A DNA stretch of 64,000 nucleotides from JAICMB01 sp963838885 (GTDB taxonomy: Bacteria > Acidobacteriota > Terriglobia > Bryobacterales > Bryobacteraceae). The notes below the pieces were generated by a model that saw nothing but the letters and a program-made list of their open reading frames with translations, made no database searches and was not told where the DNA came from. Positions within the stretch are counted from its first letter, which is position 1; each line of letters starts with the position of its first letter. This document shows positions 37,685-46,000 of this stretch, piece by piece. The position numbers were made by a program, and so were the translations under genes. The stretch lies in contig CAWITB010000043.1 of the NCBI GenBank assembly GCA_963838885.1, positions 62,001 to 126,000 on the forward strand. The letters are read 5' to 3'.

Positions 37685-39361
37685 ATGTCCCAAGCCCGCC
37701 GTTTCTCCGCGGCGTTTTGCGCCTCCCTGCTCTTGTGCGCCGCTCAGTCCGCGGGCGCCCGACAGCCTTCCGTTATTCTGATTTCCATCGACACGCTTCG
37801 CGCCGACCATCTCGGGGCTTACGGCGATCGCCGTCTTAAGACCCCCAATATCGATTCCTACGCCGGCCACGGCACGCTGTATACGAGCGTCGACGCCCAG
37901 GTTCCGCTGACGCTTCCATCACACGCATCGCTCTTCACATCGACATATCCGTTTGAAAATCGCGTCGAGGAAAACGCCGAGCGCGTTCCTTCCGGAGCGG
38001 TCACGCTCGCCTCGGTTCTGCGCTCGAACGGATACAAAACGGCCGCGTTCATCGGCAGTGTGTTCCTGGAGCGGCAGATGGGTCTCGACCAAGGCTTCGA
38101 AACCTACGACAGCCCGTTTCAATTCGCGGCTTTTTCACCGCTCTCCGGTTCCATGTTTTTCGGCGGCGCCTCCCGCGGTCCGAATTCGGCCCGGGAGAGG
38201 CGCGATGGCGCACTGGTAATCCGCGCGGCTACCCGATTCCTGGCCGCCAACCGCGACCGGCCGCTGTTCGTGTTCCTACATTTGTACGATCTGCACAAAC
38301 CCTACAAACTCTCCGGCTACGACGAGGAAATCGAGTACGTCGACCGGCTGCTCGGTTCCTTTCGCAAAACACTCGCCGAAGGAGGTTGGTGGGACCACTC
38401 GCTCGTGATTCTGCTCTCCGATCATGGCGAAGGGCTCGGCGACCACGGGGAATCGAGCCACGGATATTTCATCTATGAGAGCACGCTGCATGTTCCATTG
38501 ATCGTCCACTGGCCCTCGGCCATCTCCGGGTTCCCCGCCCGCGTGGATGAACCGGCGGGTTTAATCGATGTTGCGCCGACCATTCTCGATTTTCTGAATT
38601 TGCCCGTTCCGGCGTCCTTTGAAGGACAGACCCTGCGAGGCCGGCGCGGCCCCCTTACCGTTTACGGCGAAAGTCTCCATACGCACGATTCGTTCGGCTG
38701 GGCGCCGCTGCGCAGTCTGCGCGTAGGCGCATACAAATACATTGAAGCGCCAAGGCCGGAGCTTTACGATTTGAAGAACGATGGCGGCGAGAGGCATAAT
38801 ATCCTGGCCTCAAACGCCGCGCAAGCGCAAACACTGCGGCGCCAACTCGCGGCGCTCCTTTCCCGCTACGCTCCCCAGCGTGCGGCTTCCCCCGGCAATA
38901 TCTCGCCGCAGACGCGCGCCCTGCTGGGCTCGCTCGGTTACCTTGCGCCCGGACCCGCCACGAAGCTTGCAGGCTCCGCCGCCGCCGATCCCAAGGACCG
39001 CTTACCCGAGTTTCAGCTTTACGAGAAAGCGATGAACGCGCTATTCGACGGCCGCACGGACGCGGCGATCGCAATTCTACGCCAGATTCTCGCGAAAGAT
39101 CCGCGCAACACTCTCGCGCGCCGCGATCTGGGCGCGACCTACCTCGAACGCCGCTTATACTCGAACGCTCGCGCGGAGTTTGAGCAAGTGATCGCCGCCG
39201 CGCCGGACGATTACATGACCCAATACGAGCTCGGAGTCGCGGACGAGCATCTCGGGCTCCTTAAAGAAGCGCGCCGCCGCCTTGAAGCGGCCTGCAAGAT
39301 CGCGCCCGAAGCGGAGCAATGCCGCCGTGAACTGGACGCGCTGCGGCAAAAAATGGAATAG
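37685..39361 (+). CDS. Sulfatase-like hydrolase with C-terminal TPR
   Basis: 558 residues from ATG 37685, chosen because it places the signal peptide (FSAAFCASLLLCAAQSAGA) at the N-terminus; an upstream in-frame ATG at 37613 adds a basic non-signal stretch. Residues 28-430 are the alkaline-phosphatase-superfamily fold: SIDTLRADHLGAYG with metal ligands D36 and D41, and LLSDHGEGLGDHGESSHG. The position normally holding the formylglycine Cys/Ser (C/S-x-P-S-R) reads TLPSHAS, with T76 and H80, so formylglycine sulfatase activity is unlikely and a Thr nucleophile, as in phosphoesterases, is possible. Residues 460-555 are TPR repeats. It precedes the alpha-galactosidase gene by 13 bases. Confidence 0.88.
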   Translation: MSQARRFSAAFCASLLLCAAQSAGARQPSVILISIDTLRADHLGAYGDRRLKTPNIDSYAGHGTLYTSVDAQVPLTLPSHASLFTSTYPFENRVEENAERVPSGAVTLASVLRSNGYKTAAFIGSVFLERQMGLDQGFETYDSPFQFAAFSPLSGSMFFGGASRGPNSARERRDGALVIRAATRFLAANRDRPLFVFLHLYDLHKPYKLSGYDEEIEYVDRLLGSFRKTLAEGGWWDHSLVILLSDHGEGLGDHGESSHGYFIYESTLHVPLIVHWPSAISGFPARVDEPAGLIDVAPTILDFLNLPVPASFEGQTLRGRRGPLTVYGESLHTHDSFGWAPLRSLRVGAYKYIEAPRPELYDLKNDGGERHNILASNAAQAQTLRRQLAALLSRYAPQRAASPGNISPQTRALLGSLGYLAPGPATKLAGSAAADPKDRLPEFQLYEKAMNALFDGRTDAAIAILRQILAKDPRNTLARRDLGATYLERRLYSNARAEFEQVIAAAPDDYMTQYELGVADEHLGLLKEARRRLEAACKIAPEAEQCRRELDALRQKME

Positions 39362-39374
39362 TTGAGGGAACGAC

Positions 39375-40505
39375 ATGAAATCGCTTCTCGCGCTCGCCGC
39401 GTTGGCGCCGCTATGCTGCGCGGCCACTCTCGCGCCGACGCCGCCCATGGGTTGGAACAGTTGGAACAAGTTCGCGGACAAAGTGGACGATAAGACCGTT
39501 CGCGAGATCGCCGACGCCATGGTATCGAACGGTATGAAAGGTGCCGGCTATGTTTACGTCAACATCGACGATACCTGGGAAGGCGAGCGCGATGCGCAAG
39601 GCAACATCCACTCGAGCGCCAAATTCCCGGACATGAAGGGCCTCGCCGATTACGTGCATGGCAAAGGTCTGAAACTGGGCATTTATTCCTCCCCCGGTCC
39701 AAAAACGTGCGCCGGCTACGAGGGAAGCTACGGTCACGAACAGCAGGACGCGAAAACCTGGGCATCCTGGGGAATCGATTACCTGAAGTATGACTGGTGC
39801 AGCGCCGCAAGAGTGTATCAACCGTCCGAAATGCAGGCCGCCTACAAGAAGATGTTCGAGGCCCTGAAGGCTACGGGCCGTCCCATCGTGTACAGCCTGT
39901 GCCAATACGGCCGCGAAAATGTTTGGGAGTGGGGCGCCTCCGTGGGCGGTAATTTATGGCGTACCACGGGAGATATTCAGGACACCTGGAAGAGCATGTC
40001 CACCATCGGATTCGATAAACAGGCCGGTCACGAAAAGTACGCCGGTCCCGGCCATTGGAATGATCCCGATATGCTCGAGATCGGCAACGGCGGCATGGGC
40101 GTCGCCGAATATCGCACGCACATGAGCTTGTGGTCGATGCTGGCGGCGCCCTTGCTCGCGGGCAACGATGTGCGCGACATGAGCGCCGAGACGAAGGAGA
40201 TCCTGACTAACCCGGAAGCGATTGCGATCGATCAGGACAAGCTCGGGCAACAGGGCTATCGCGTGTCGAAGGAAGCCGGACTCGAGATATGGGTCAAGCA
40301 GCTCGAAAACGGCGATCTGGCGGTCGCGCTCTTCAACCGCGGAGAGCAGATGACCAGCGCGACGGCGTACTGGCAGATTCTGGGCATCTCGGGCAAGCAT
40401 AAGGTACGGGATCTTTGGGTGCACCGCGACATGGGGCCTTTCCGAGACTCCTATTCCGCCGAAGTCGCCGGGCACGGCGTGGTGCTGTTGCGCATCTCGC
40501 GCTGA
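39375..40505 (+). CDS. Alpha-galactosidase, glycoside hydrolase family 27
   Basis: 376 residues with a signal peptide (LLALAALAPLCCAA). TPPMGWNSWNKF and YVYVNIDDTWEGERD open the (beta/alpha)8 barrel. The nucleophile is D140 in YLKYDWC and the acid/base is D200 in WRTTGDIQDTWKS, by comparison with human alpha-galactosidase A (D170 and D231). GHWNDPDMLEIGNGG is the other family signature. A small C-terminal beta domain ends VVLLRISR. It releases terminal alpha-galactose (raffinose, galactomannan, glycans) in the periplasm or outside. GH27 also includes alpha-N-acetylgalactosaminidases and isomaltodextranases, so alpha-galactosidase is most likely, not certain. Confidence 0.93.
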   Translation: MKSLLALAALAPLCCAATLAPTPPMGWNSWNKFADKVDDKTVREIADAMVSNGMKGAGYVYVNIDDTWEGERDAQGNIHSSAKFPDMKGLADYVHGKGLKLGIYSSPGPKTCAGYEGSYGHEQQDAKTWASWGIDYLKYDWCSAARVYQPSEMQAAYKKMFEALKATGRPIVYSLCQYGRENVWEWGASVGGNLWRTTGDIQDTWKSMSTIGFDKQAGHEKYAGPGHWNDPDMLEIGNGGMGVAEYRTHMSLWSMLAAPLLAGNDVRDMSAETKEILTNPEAIAIDQDKLGQQGYRVSKEAGLEIWVKQLENGDLAVALFNRGEQMTSATAYWQILGISGKHKVRDLWVHRDMGPFRDSYSAEVAGHGVVLLRISR

Positions 40506-40675
40506 CAGGAAGCGCTCGTAAGCCGTGCGAGCGCGGCATGAAAGTGGCGCGTGGGGCGTGCCTCGCCCGCTCACTCGCGCGACACGGCAACACGGTGACT
40601 GTGTCCGCCATTTTGTCTTAACACGCCGCCTGATCCGGCAATCGAATGCCGTACGGCGGTGCTGCGTGGCGGTAA

Positions 40676-40696
40676 GGACTCTGCGAATCGGAGTCC
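40676..40696. terminator. Hairpin between convergent genes, possible bidirectional terminator
   Basis: GGACTC (40676-40681) pairs with GAGTCC (40691-40696) around a nine-base loop, directly before the stop of the minus-strand permease gene. No T run follows on either strand, so termination is tentative. Confidence 0.3.
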
Positions 40697-40697
40697 G

Positions 40698-42080
40698 TCA
40701 TTGCTCAAAATTGGAGGAAGCTCCCGGCCGCCGTGGAGGGCCGTCCACATTGGCCGCCGTTCCGGCCGTTGCGGGTTTCCAAAGCGCCGCCACAGCGAAA
40801 TAGATTGGGACCCCGGCGGCCATGATCGCCAAACCCGCCGTGAGCGCACTGATCGGCCCCATCCGCTCATCGCGGTTCTTTATCAGTGCCACGATCAGCA
40901 GCGCCGCCGGGCCCATACCCGCAAGCACAGCGCCCATCAAGCCGCCGGGGACCGTGAAGGGACGGGCGAGATGGGGCTCGCGCAGCCGCAGCGCAATCAA
41001 TGCCACGAACTCCAAAACCAAGCTTGCGCCATACAGTAAAATGTCGAGCATGAGAAGGCGGTCGAAGCTCAATTCGAGCGCTGCCGTCCAGGCGATACCG
41101 CACGCCACAATGGATACCCAAGGCGCCGCATTCGATAAACGGCGCATGAACATCCGGGGAGCGTAACCGTCCTCCGCCATCGCCAAGGGAACGCGGGAGT
41201 ACGACATCGTTAGCGAATTGAGCGACCCGAAGGTGCTGACCATCGCGCCGGTCACGAGCGCCAGCGCTATCCACGGTCCGGCTACCTGCGACGCGATGCC
41301 GGCCCAACTTCCCGTTGTCCAGTAACTCGCGGGCAGGTGGGTGCGCCACACCGCGGCAACGGGAATCAGATAGGAAACGGCAATTGCCAGAAGCGCCATC
41401 ATCATGACGCGGGGATAGGTACGCTGCGGGTCATCGACTTCTTCGGCGATGGTAGAGGCGTTATCCCAACCCATGTAGTTCCACATCGCGACGATGATGC
41501 CGGCGAGCAGGTCCGGATGACCAACACTTTTCGCGTCCGCAACGCCGGCCAGCGCGGGGTGGCGGAATAGCGCAAAGGCCGTTATAGCCACGAACGGACT
41601 CAGGATCAGAACGCCGAATAGGATCGAGCCTTCACCGACGGCTTTGGCCCCGAAGAGATTCCACAACAAGCACGTCAGCATGACCGCGGCCGCGATCGAC
41701 AACCCGTTCGATCCGTGAGTCGCAGCGGGCCAGATACGTCCCAAGGACAGGACAAAAACCGCGGGATAGGCGGCCATATCGAAGACACTTGACGCCAGCG
41801 ACAGCCATGCTTCCTGAAAACCCCAGAAGGGGCCTAGCGCGCGCCGTACCCAGACATAGAATCCTCCTTCGGCGGGAATCGCGGCGGAAAGCTCGCCGAC
41901 CATCAGCGCCGTCGGCAGGCTCCATACGAACGGAATCGCGAGCAGAACCAGCATCGCTACCGCGTAGCCGCAATCCTTGACCAGTTCCTCCAGGCCGTAC
42001 GGTCCGCCGGAGACCATGAAGTAGGTGGCCGCGGCGAGCCCTAGCACGCCCAGTTTACGTGTGCGGATCGGCTGTCGCAT
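40698..42080 (-). CDS. APC superfamily amino acid/polyamine permease
   Basis: 460 residues from ATG 42080 (MRQPIRTRKLGVLGLAA); a longer upstream reading adds a basic, non-membrane stretch. About 12 membrane helices. The opening TYFMVSGGPYGLEELVKDCG is the helix-1 substrate-binding break of the family, and ELSAAIPAEGGFYVWVRRALG covers helix 2 to 3. WNYMGWDNASTIAEEVDDPQRTYP is the helix-6 hallmark. It likely imports or exchanges amino acids or related amines; eukaryote- and bacteria-type PhLAT-like relatives transport polyamines, so a polyamine substrate is conceivable. Convergent with the alpha-galactosidase gene. Confidence 0.9.
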   Translation of the reverse strand: MRQPIRTRKLGVLGLAAATYFMVSGGPYGLEELVKDCGYAVAMLVLLAIPFVWSLPTALMVGELSAAIPAEGGFYVWVRRALGPFWGFQEAWLSLASSVFDMAAYPAVFVLSLGRIWPAATHGSNGLSIAAAVMLTCLLWNLFGAKAVGEGSILFGVLILSPFVAITAFALFRHPALAGVADAKSVGHPDLLAGIIVAMWNYMGWDNASTIAEEVDDPQRTYPRVMMMALLAIAVSYLIPVAAVWRTHLPASYWTTGSWAGIASQVAGPWIALALVTGAMVSTFGSLNSLTMSYSRVPLAMAEDGYAPRMFMRRLSNAAPWVSIVACGIAWTAALELSFDRLLMLDILLYGASLVLEFVALIALRLREPHLARPFTVPGGLMGAVLAGMGPAALLIVALIKNRDERMGPISALTAGLAIMAAGVPIYFAVAALWKPATAGTAANVDGPPRRPGASSNFEQ

Positions 42081-42444
42081 TGCCGTTGTTGCAAATATAT
42101 CGCTGCGAATATAACGCTGATTCCAAATGGAAGGACGGGGCGTCCGCCTCGGTGAACGCCCAAGACCGGCCAATGATAAGCCGCGTTGAGATCATAGGTT
42201 TCAACGGGGCGGCCTTCCATCCACCTGAAGGAGGCCGGCCGGCAAACCGGCCAGAAGTGATCACCGGCTTCGCCCGCGAAAAAACGCGTTCGCCGGCAGC
42301 GGCGCCGCTACTCATCATCGACAAGTTTGCAGCCGCTACCGGCCGCAGCCACAGCTATGCTCGATCGCATCTCGACGATAGGCACTTCCTCAAAATGCAT
42401 CTATTCATCACCCTTCACGCCGAAATTATACGATGACCCTATTT
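42081..42444. other. 364-base intergenic region with two hairpins
   Basis: Between tsaB and the permease gene on the minus strand. CGTTGA (42184-42189) pairs with TCAACG (42201-42206), and GGCCGG (42237-42242) pairs with CCGGCC (42247-42252) around CAAA. These may terminate tsaB transcription or shape the permease leader. The region has open frames on both strands but none resembles a known gene. Confidence 0.35.
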
Positions 42445-43105
42445 CTACCCCTTCCAGAACAGCTCCGCATCGGAACGGCGCACATAGTTCGCATCGATCG
42501 CCGCGGGATCGCATGTCTCGCCGGACCGCAAGCGGCGCAACGCGATCCGGCCAATTGCGCCCGCGAGGGCACGGGGCGCCGCGACTACCCGAATACGCGG
42601 CGCAATCTCCATCGTCAACGGCGCGAACAGAGCCGGATCCGTTGAGATCAGCTCGACATTGCCTGGCGGTAACGCCCTCACCCAATCGTGAAACTTCATC
42701 ACCACTTCCGGTTGATGCAGCCGCAGCTCGCTGTCGTAGACCGCCGCGTACACTTCGCCTCGCCGGGCATCGAGCACTGTCGCGCGCAGGTCCGCCGCGC
42801 CGTAACAGGCCAGCGCTTGCAGATTCGATACGGCCACCACGGGCCGGCCCGTCGCTTCGCCTAACCCTTTCACAGCGGTCAGTCCGATACGCACGCCGGT
42901 GAACGACCCCGGGCCGGATGCGGCCGCGAAGCACCCCATCTCCTGAACGCCGAGGCCACAGCGGCGCAGCATCGCAGTGATATGCGCGAACAGGATCGTG
43001 ACCAAATCCATCGGGGGAGTGCAATAGGACCTCATCGACGACACGGTCCCCGTCCACCAATGCAATGCTGCCGAACTGGGACGTAGTGTCCAGTGCAAGG
43101 ATCAC
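42445..43105 (-). CDS. tsaB: tRNA threonylcarbamoyladenosine biosynthesis protein TsaB (one single-base frameshift)
   Basis: About 219 residues after repair. The start is GTG at 43105, overlapping the stop of the upstream gene (GTGA). The first frame reads MILALDTTSQFGSIALVDGD, the ASKHA-fold opening; at the run of five C (minus strand, 43013-43017) one extra base diverts it, and the next frame continues MDLVTILFAHI and AAASGPGSFTGVRIGLTAVKG, the TsaB signature. VLDARRGEVYAAVYD is also typical. TsaB pairs with TsaD (and TsaE) to make t6A37 in ANN-decoding tRNAs and is normally essential, so the frameshift is probably an assembly error. Confidence 0.9.
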
Positions 43106-44820
43106 TTTTTGAGCTGATATACCTTATCCGTCGAGTACGCTTTGCCATTGGCGTTCAGCGCGGCAACGCGAATGCTCAGCACGGCGGGATAATTCGTTGC
43201 GATGTACGGCGGGACGATAAACGTACCCTTGGCGCCGGTGCCCAACACTCGAAAGCCCTGTCCATCGGCTGCGACATCGCCCGTCCAGAGATACATCATT
43301 TCACGCGTAGCGCGGGTTTCACGGGTTAGCTTCACGGAATAAGGCGTCGGAAGGCTAACCACAAGCTGCTCCGCGCCCGGTTCGACGATGGCATAAGGCA
43401 GCTTTTGCGGATTAATCTCGACATCCTGGACGGGAACTGGACGGGAATCGAACTTATAGGACTTCAGCATCGATTCCTTGCGCCCCTCGCGCGCGATCAT
43501 CAGGATCCAAGGATGCGACTTATCCGGCGCCTCGCCGGTGAAATGCTCGCCCTTATACTTTTTCGCCTCCATGGTTTCGCCGTTAACGGGGTTGAACCAG
43601 ATCACGTCGTAACCGTGCTTCTCAACCTCGACCTCCACGGGCGAGGAGCCGCGGATGTAGTTTATATACTCGATCCCTTCGAGCGCCACGCAGCGCGCGT
43701 TATCGACATCGAAATAGGGTTCCAGCTCCCAATGACGCGTGTCCGAAATGAAATCGAACCAGGACTTCGCCATGCCATGCGCGTCGCCACGAACGACCGG
43801 ATACTGTCCGTTCATGGTGCTGCTCCAGAGGCGATCCGCCGTCGTGATAGCGACAAACGGAACCTGATAGAGCTGGTGCTCAATGGACCCAAGCTGATCG
43901 TCGGTCGAATTCGTGATGACAAAATCCATCCAGCCGTCGCTGAGCAGCGGCGACGAAGTAATCTTCGCGTTCGAGGAGCGAGGATGATCGTAGGAGTCGT
44001 ATTTCTTCAACTCCAGACCAATCTCTTTCAGCAGCGCGCGCCCATCGCGGTAGTCCTCAAAATCCATCAGGCCTTGCCAGGTAATGTTCAGCGCGCCATA
44101 ACGGCCAATAAGGTAGCGGACGAAGCGCTCGCGCGACTGCCAGTCCGGGAAAAGGTTCCTGAAGTGGTCCGGATTGGCGGCTAATACCAAATCCGTGGTG
44201 ATGCCTTTGCCGTGCAGCGCCAGAATACGGCGGTCGAGCTCGTCGAAGTATTGCGCATTCGGCCGCGAGCCTTCCATCACGCGGGCGCGGTCGGCGGGAT
44301 CGCCGAGAATAGACACCCGCGCGTGATTATATTTCTCAACCGCGATGACGGCGATGAGCCGCGAAAGTTCGTCCGGGGTCATGAATCCAAGGCGGTCCGC
44401 GATCGTGCCCATCCATAAATGGGGCTGCTTGTTCTCGGTCCACCAGTGATGAACGTTCGCCGCATGAACGTAGCCGGGCGAATCGGAATCCGCGGCGTTG
44501 AAGGTCCCCTGCTTGGCATCGAGACTTTTTACGTTGCTCGTGAACTTGTAGGTCCATTGACCCGCTTCGGTTGGGGTGAAACGAAGGACGAGCTTACTGC
44601 CGCCGTCCCAAAATGCAGGCATCAAAAACGTCCGGAAGTGCGGCGAGCGGATCTCCGCCTCGAACTCTACGTCGGCATAAGGATTCGGGTGCGAGGTGGC
44701 GTCGGCGCCGCTCAAATCGAAGGCGAACTCGCATGGCGACCAGGCCTTCGTGTTATCGCAGGGCGTCTGGGCGAAAGCGGGTGATGCGAGAAACAGCAGG
44801 AGCGGCAACCGCGCCGTCAT
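43102..44820 (-). CDS. Putative secreted glycosidase, DUF5060 plus DUF4038 (apiosidase-like TIM barrel)
   Basis: 572 residues from ATG 44820, the start that gives a signal peptide (MTARLPLLLFLASPAFAQ). Residues 25-110 form the DUF5060 beta-sandwich (SPCEFAFDLSGADATSHPNP, FEAEIRSPHFRTFLMPAFW, TEAGQWTYKFTSNVKSL). Residues 125-420 are a DUF4038-like (beta/alpha)8 barrel with IAVIAVEKYNHARVSILGDP and ALNITWQGLMDFED. The C-terminal VIWFNPVNGETMEAKKY is a typical collagen-binding/DUF4038 tail element. Relatives cleave plant rhamnogalacturonan-II apiose linkages or other side chains; specificity here is unknown. It overlaps tsaB, an unusual partner, so coupling may be incidental. Confidence 0.8.
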   Translation of the reverse strand: MTARLPLLLFLASPAFAQTPCDNTKAWSPCEFAFDLSGADATSHPNPYADVEFEAEIRSPHFRTFLMPAFWDGGSKLVLRFTPTEAGQWTYKFTSNVKSLDAKQGTFNAADSDSPGYVHAANVHHWWTENKQPHLWMGTIADRLGFMTPDELSRLIAVIAVEKYNHARVSILGDPADRARVMEGSRPNAQYFDELDRRILALHGKGITTDLVLAANPDHFRNLFPDWQSRERFVRYLIGRYGALNITWQGLMDFEDYRDGRALLKEIGLELKKYDSYDHPRSSNAKITSSPLLSDGWMDFVITNSTDDQLGSIEHQLYQVPFVAITTADRLWSSTMNGQYPVVRGDAHGMAKSWFDFISDTRHWELEPYFDVDNARCVALEGIEYINYIRGSSPVEVEVEKHGYDVIWFNPVNGETMEAKKYKGEHFTGEAPDKSHPWILMIAREGRKESMLKSYKFDSRPVPVQDVEINPQKLPYAIVEPGAEQLVVSLPTPYSVKLTRETRATREMMYLWTGDVAADGQGFRVLGTGAKGTFIVPPYIATNYPAVLSIRVAALNANGKAYSTDKVYQLKK

Positions 44821-44948
44821 TGTCCTCAGGTTAGCGCAGAGAATCTTACTAACGCGCGGGAACGGCGCTCGTCTGAAAGGTGTCCGTTTCGTAACTTTGA
44901 CGCGCGCGCCCGGTAGATAAGCTAGCCGCACAGGCGAAAGGAATTCCA

Positions 44949-45962
44949 ATGCCTTTTGGATTGCTGGCTCGAGGTGTGTGCGCGCTCGCGCTGATCGGCT
45001 ACGGCGATGGCGGCGCGCAATCGTTGGACTGGCAGAAATTGTATTTCGACGGCATGAGCGCATTGCAGCAGGGACGTCTGGCGGATGCGCGGGCGGCATT
45101 GCCGGTCGCATACGAGGCCGCTGCGAAGCTGCGCGAAGGCGAGCCGGGGGCAATCCTGGCGAAGGCGCGCGGAGCGCTGGGGCTGGCGTCATTGCGCCTC
45201 GCGGAAGGCGATGCGCGGGCCGCGGAGCGGCTGTACATCGAGGCCAGGGAGCGAGCCGAGAGCGCCGGCGATCGCTCCAATCTTTTGGCCTCCATCTGGA
45301 GCGGGCTCGTCGAAGCATATGTGGCGCAGCTTCGTTTCGACGAGGCCGAGAACGCAATACGCGAAGCGATGTCGAGATTTCTGAGCGATAGCGTGGGCCG
45401 GCAGGGAATTTTCCTGTGCCGGCGGCGGATGGGAGAGATCCGTATCATGCGCGGCGATCTGCCCGGCGCCGAAAAAATTCTGCTACCCCTGATTGCCGAC
45501 GAGCGGAAGGGATCGAATAACGGCCCGGCGCTGGCCAGCGCGCTTACGGCGCTGGCGCGGGTTTACATGGCCGAGGCCCGCTGGCAAGAGTCGGAATCGG
45601 ATTTGAAGGAAGCGGCGGCGCTCGAAAGGAGTTCCGGGGATGAAGCGGCGCTGGCCGACACAACTTTGGCGCTGGCGGCTTTATACCGCGCCGAAGGGCG
45701 CCTGGAGCGCGCCGCGCCGCTGCTGCGCAAAGTAGTGAAAACATATACCGCCCTGGGCGATCCGCGCCTAGCGTTTGCGTATGGCGAGATGGCAATGTGC
45801 GCCGAGACGGAGGGGAAATACTTAACGGCGCGCCGTTTGTTCGAGCAGGCGGTAACGAGCGCGAGAGGCTCGGCGATACCGGAGCGCGTGATTGCGGCCA
45901 TGCAGGCGAATTTCGCCAACGCTGAAGTTGAATTCGCGACATCGCGAAAGCCGCGGCATTAG
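44949..45962 (+). CDS. Tetratricopeptide-repeat protein
   Basis: 337 residues: a short hydrophobic leader (LLARGVCALALIGYG) and then about seven TPR-like helical pairs from residue 30 to 330 (MSALQQGRLADARAALPVAY, ALGLASLRLAEGDARAAERL, LAALYRAEGRLERAAPLLRK, CAETEGKYLTARRLFEQAV). Such proteins are scaffolds; no enzymatic domain is seen. The symporter gene begins 38 bases after the stop with its own weak TATACT (45981-45986). Confidence 0.82.
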   Translation: MPFGLLARGVCALALIGYGDGGAQSLDWQKLYFDGMSALQQGRLADARAALPVAYEAAAKLREGEPGAILAKARGALGLASLRLAEGDARAAERLYIEARERAESAGDRSNLLASIWSGLVEAYVAQLRFDEAENAIREAMSRFLSDSVGRQGIFLCRRRMGEIRIMRGDLPGAEKILLPLIADERKGSNNGPALASALTALARVYMAEARWQESESDLKEAAALERSSGDEAALADTTLALAALYRAEGRLERAAPLLRKVVKTYTALGDPRLAFAYGEMAMCAETEGKYLTARRLFEQAVTSARGSAIPERVIAAMQANFANAEVEFATSRKPRH

Positions 45963-46000
45963 CGCGCAAAGGGGCTGAGGTATACTGGCGCCAAGACCGC

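Noticed and set aside
42184..42252. Inverted repeats resembling CRISPR repeats near 42.2 kb
   Set aside because: Each occurs only once and there is no regular spacing of repeats and spacers.
44821..45357. Long N-terminal extension of the DUF5060/DUF4038 gene
   Set aside because: It is antisense to the TPR gene, has Pro/Arg-rich composition and would hide the signal peptide starting at 44820.
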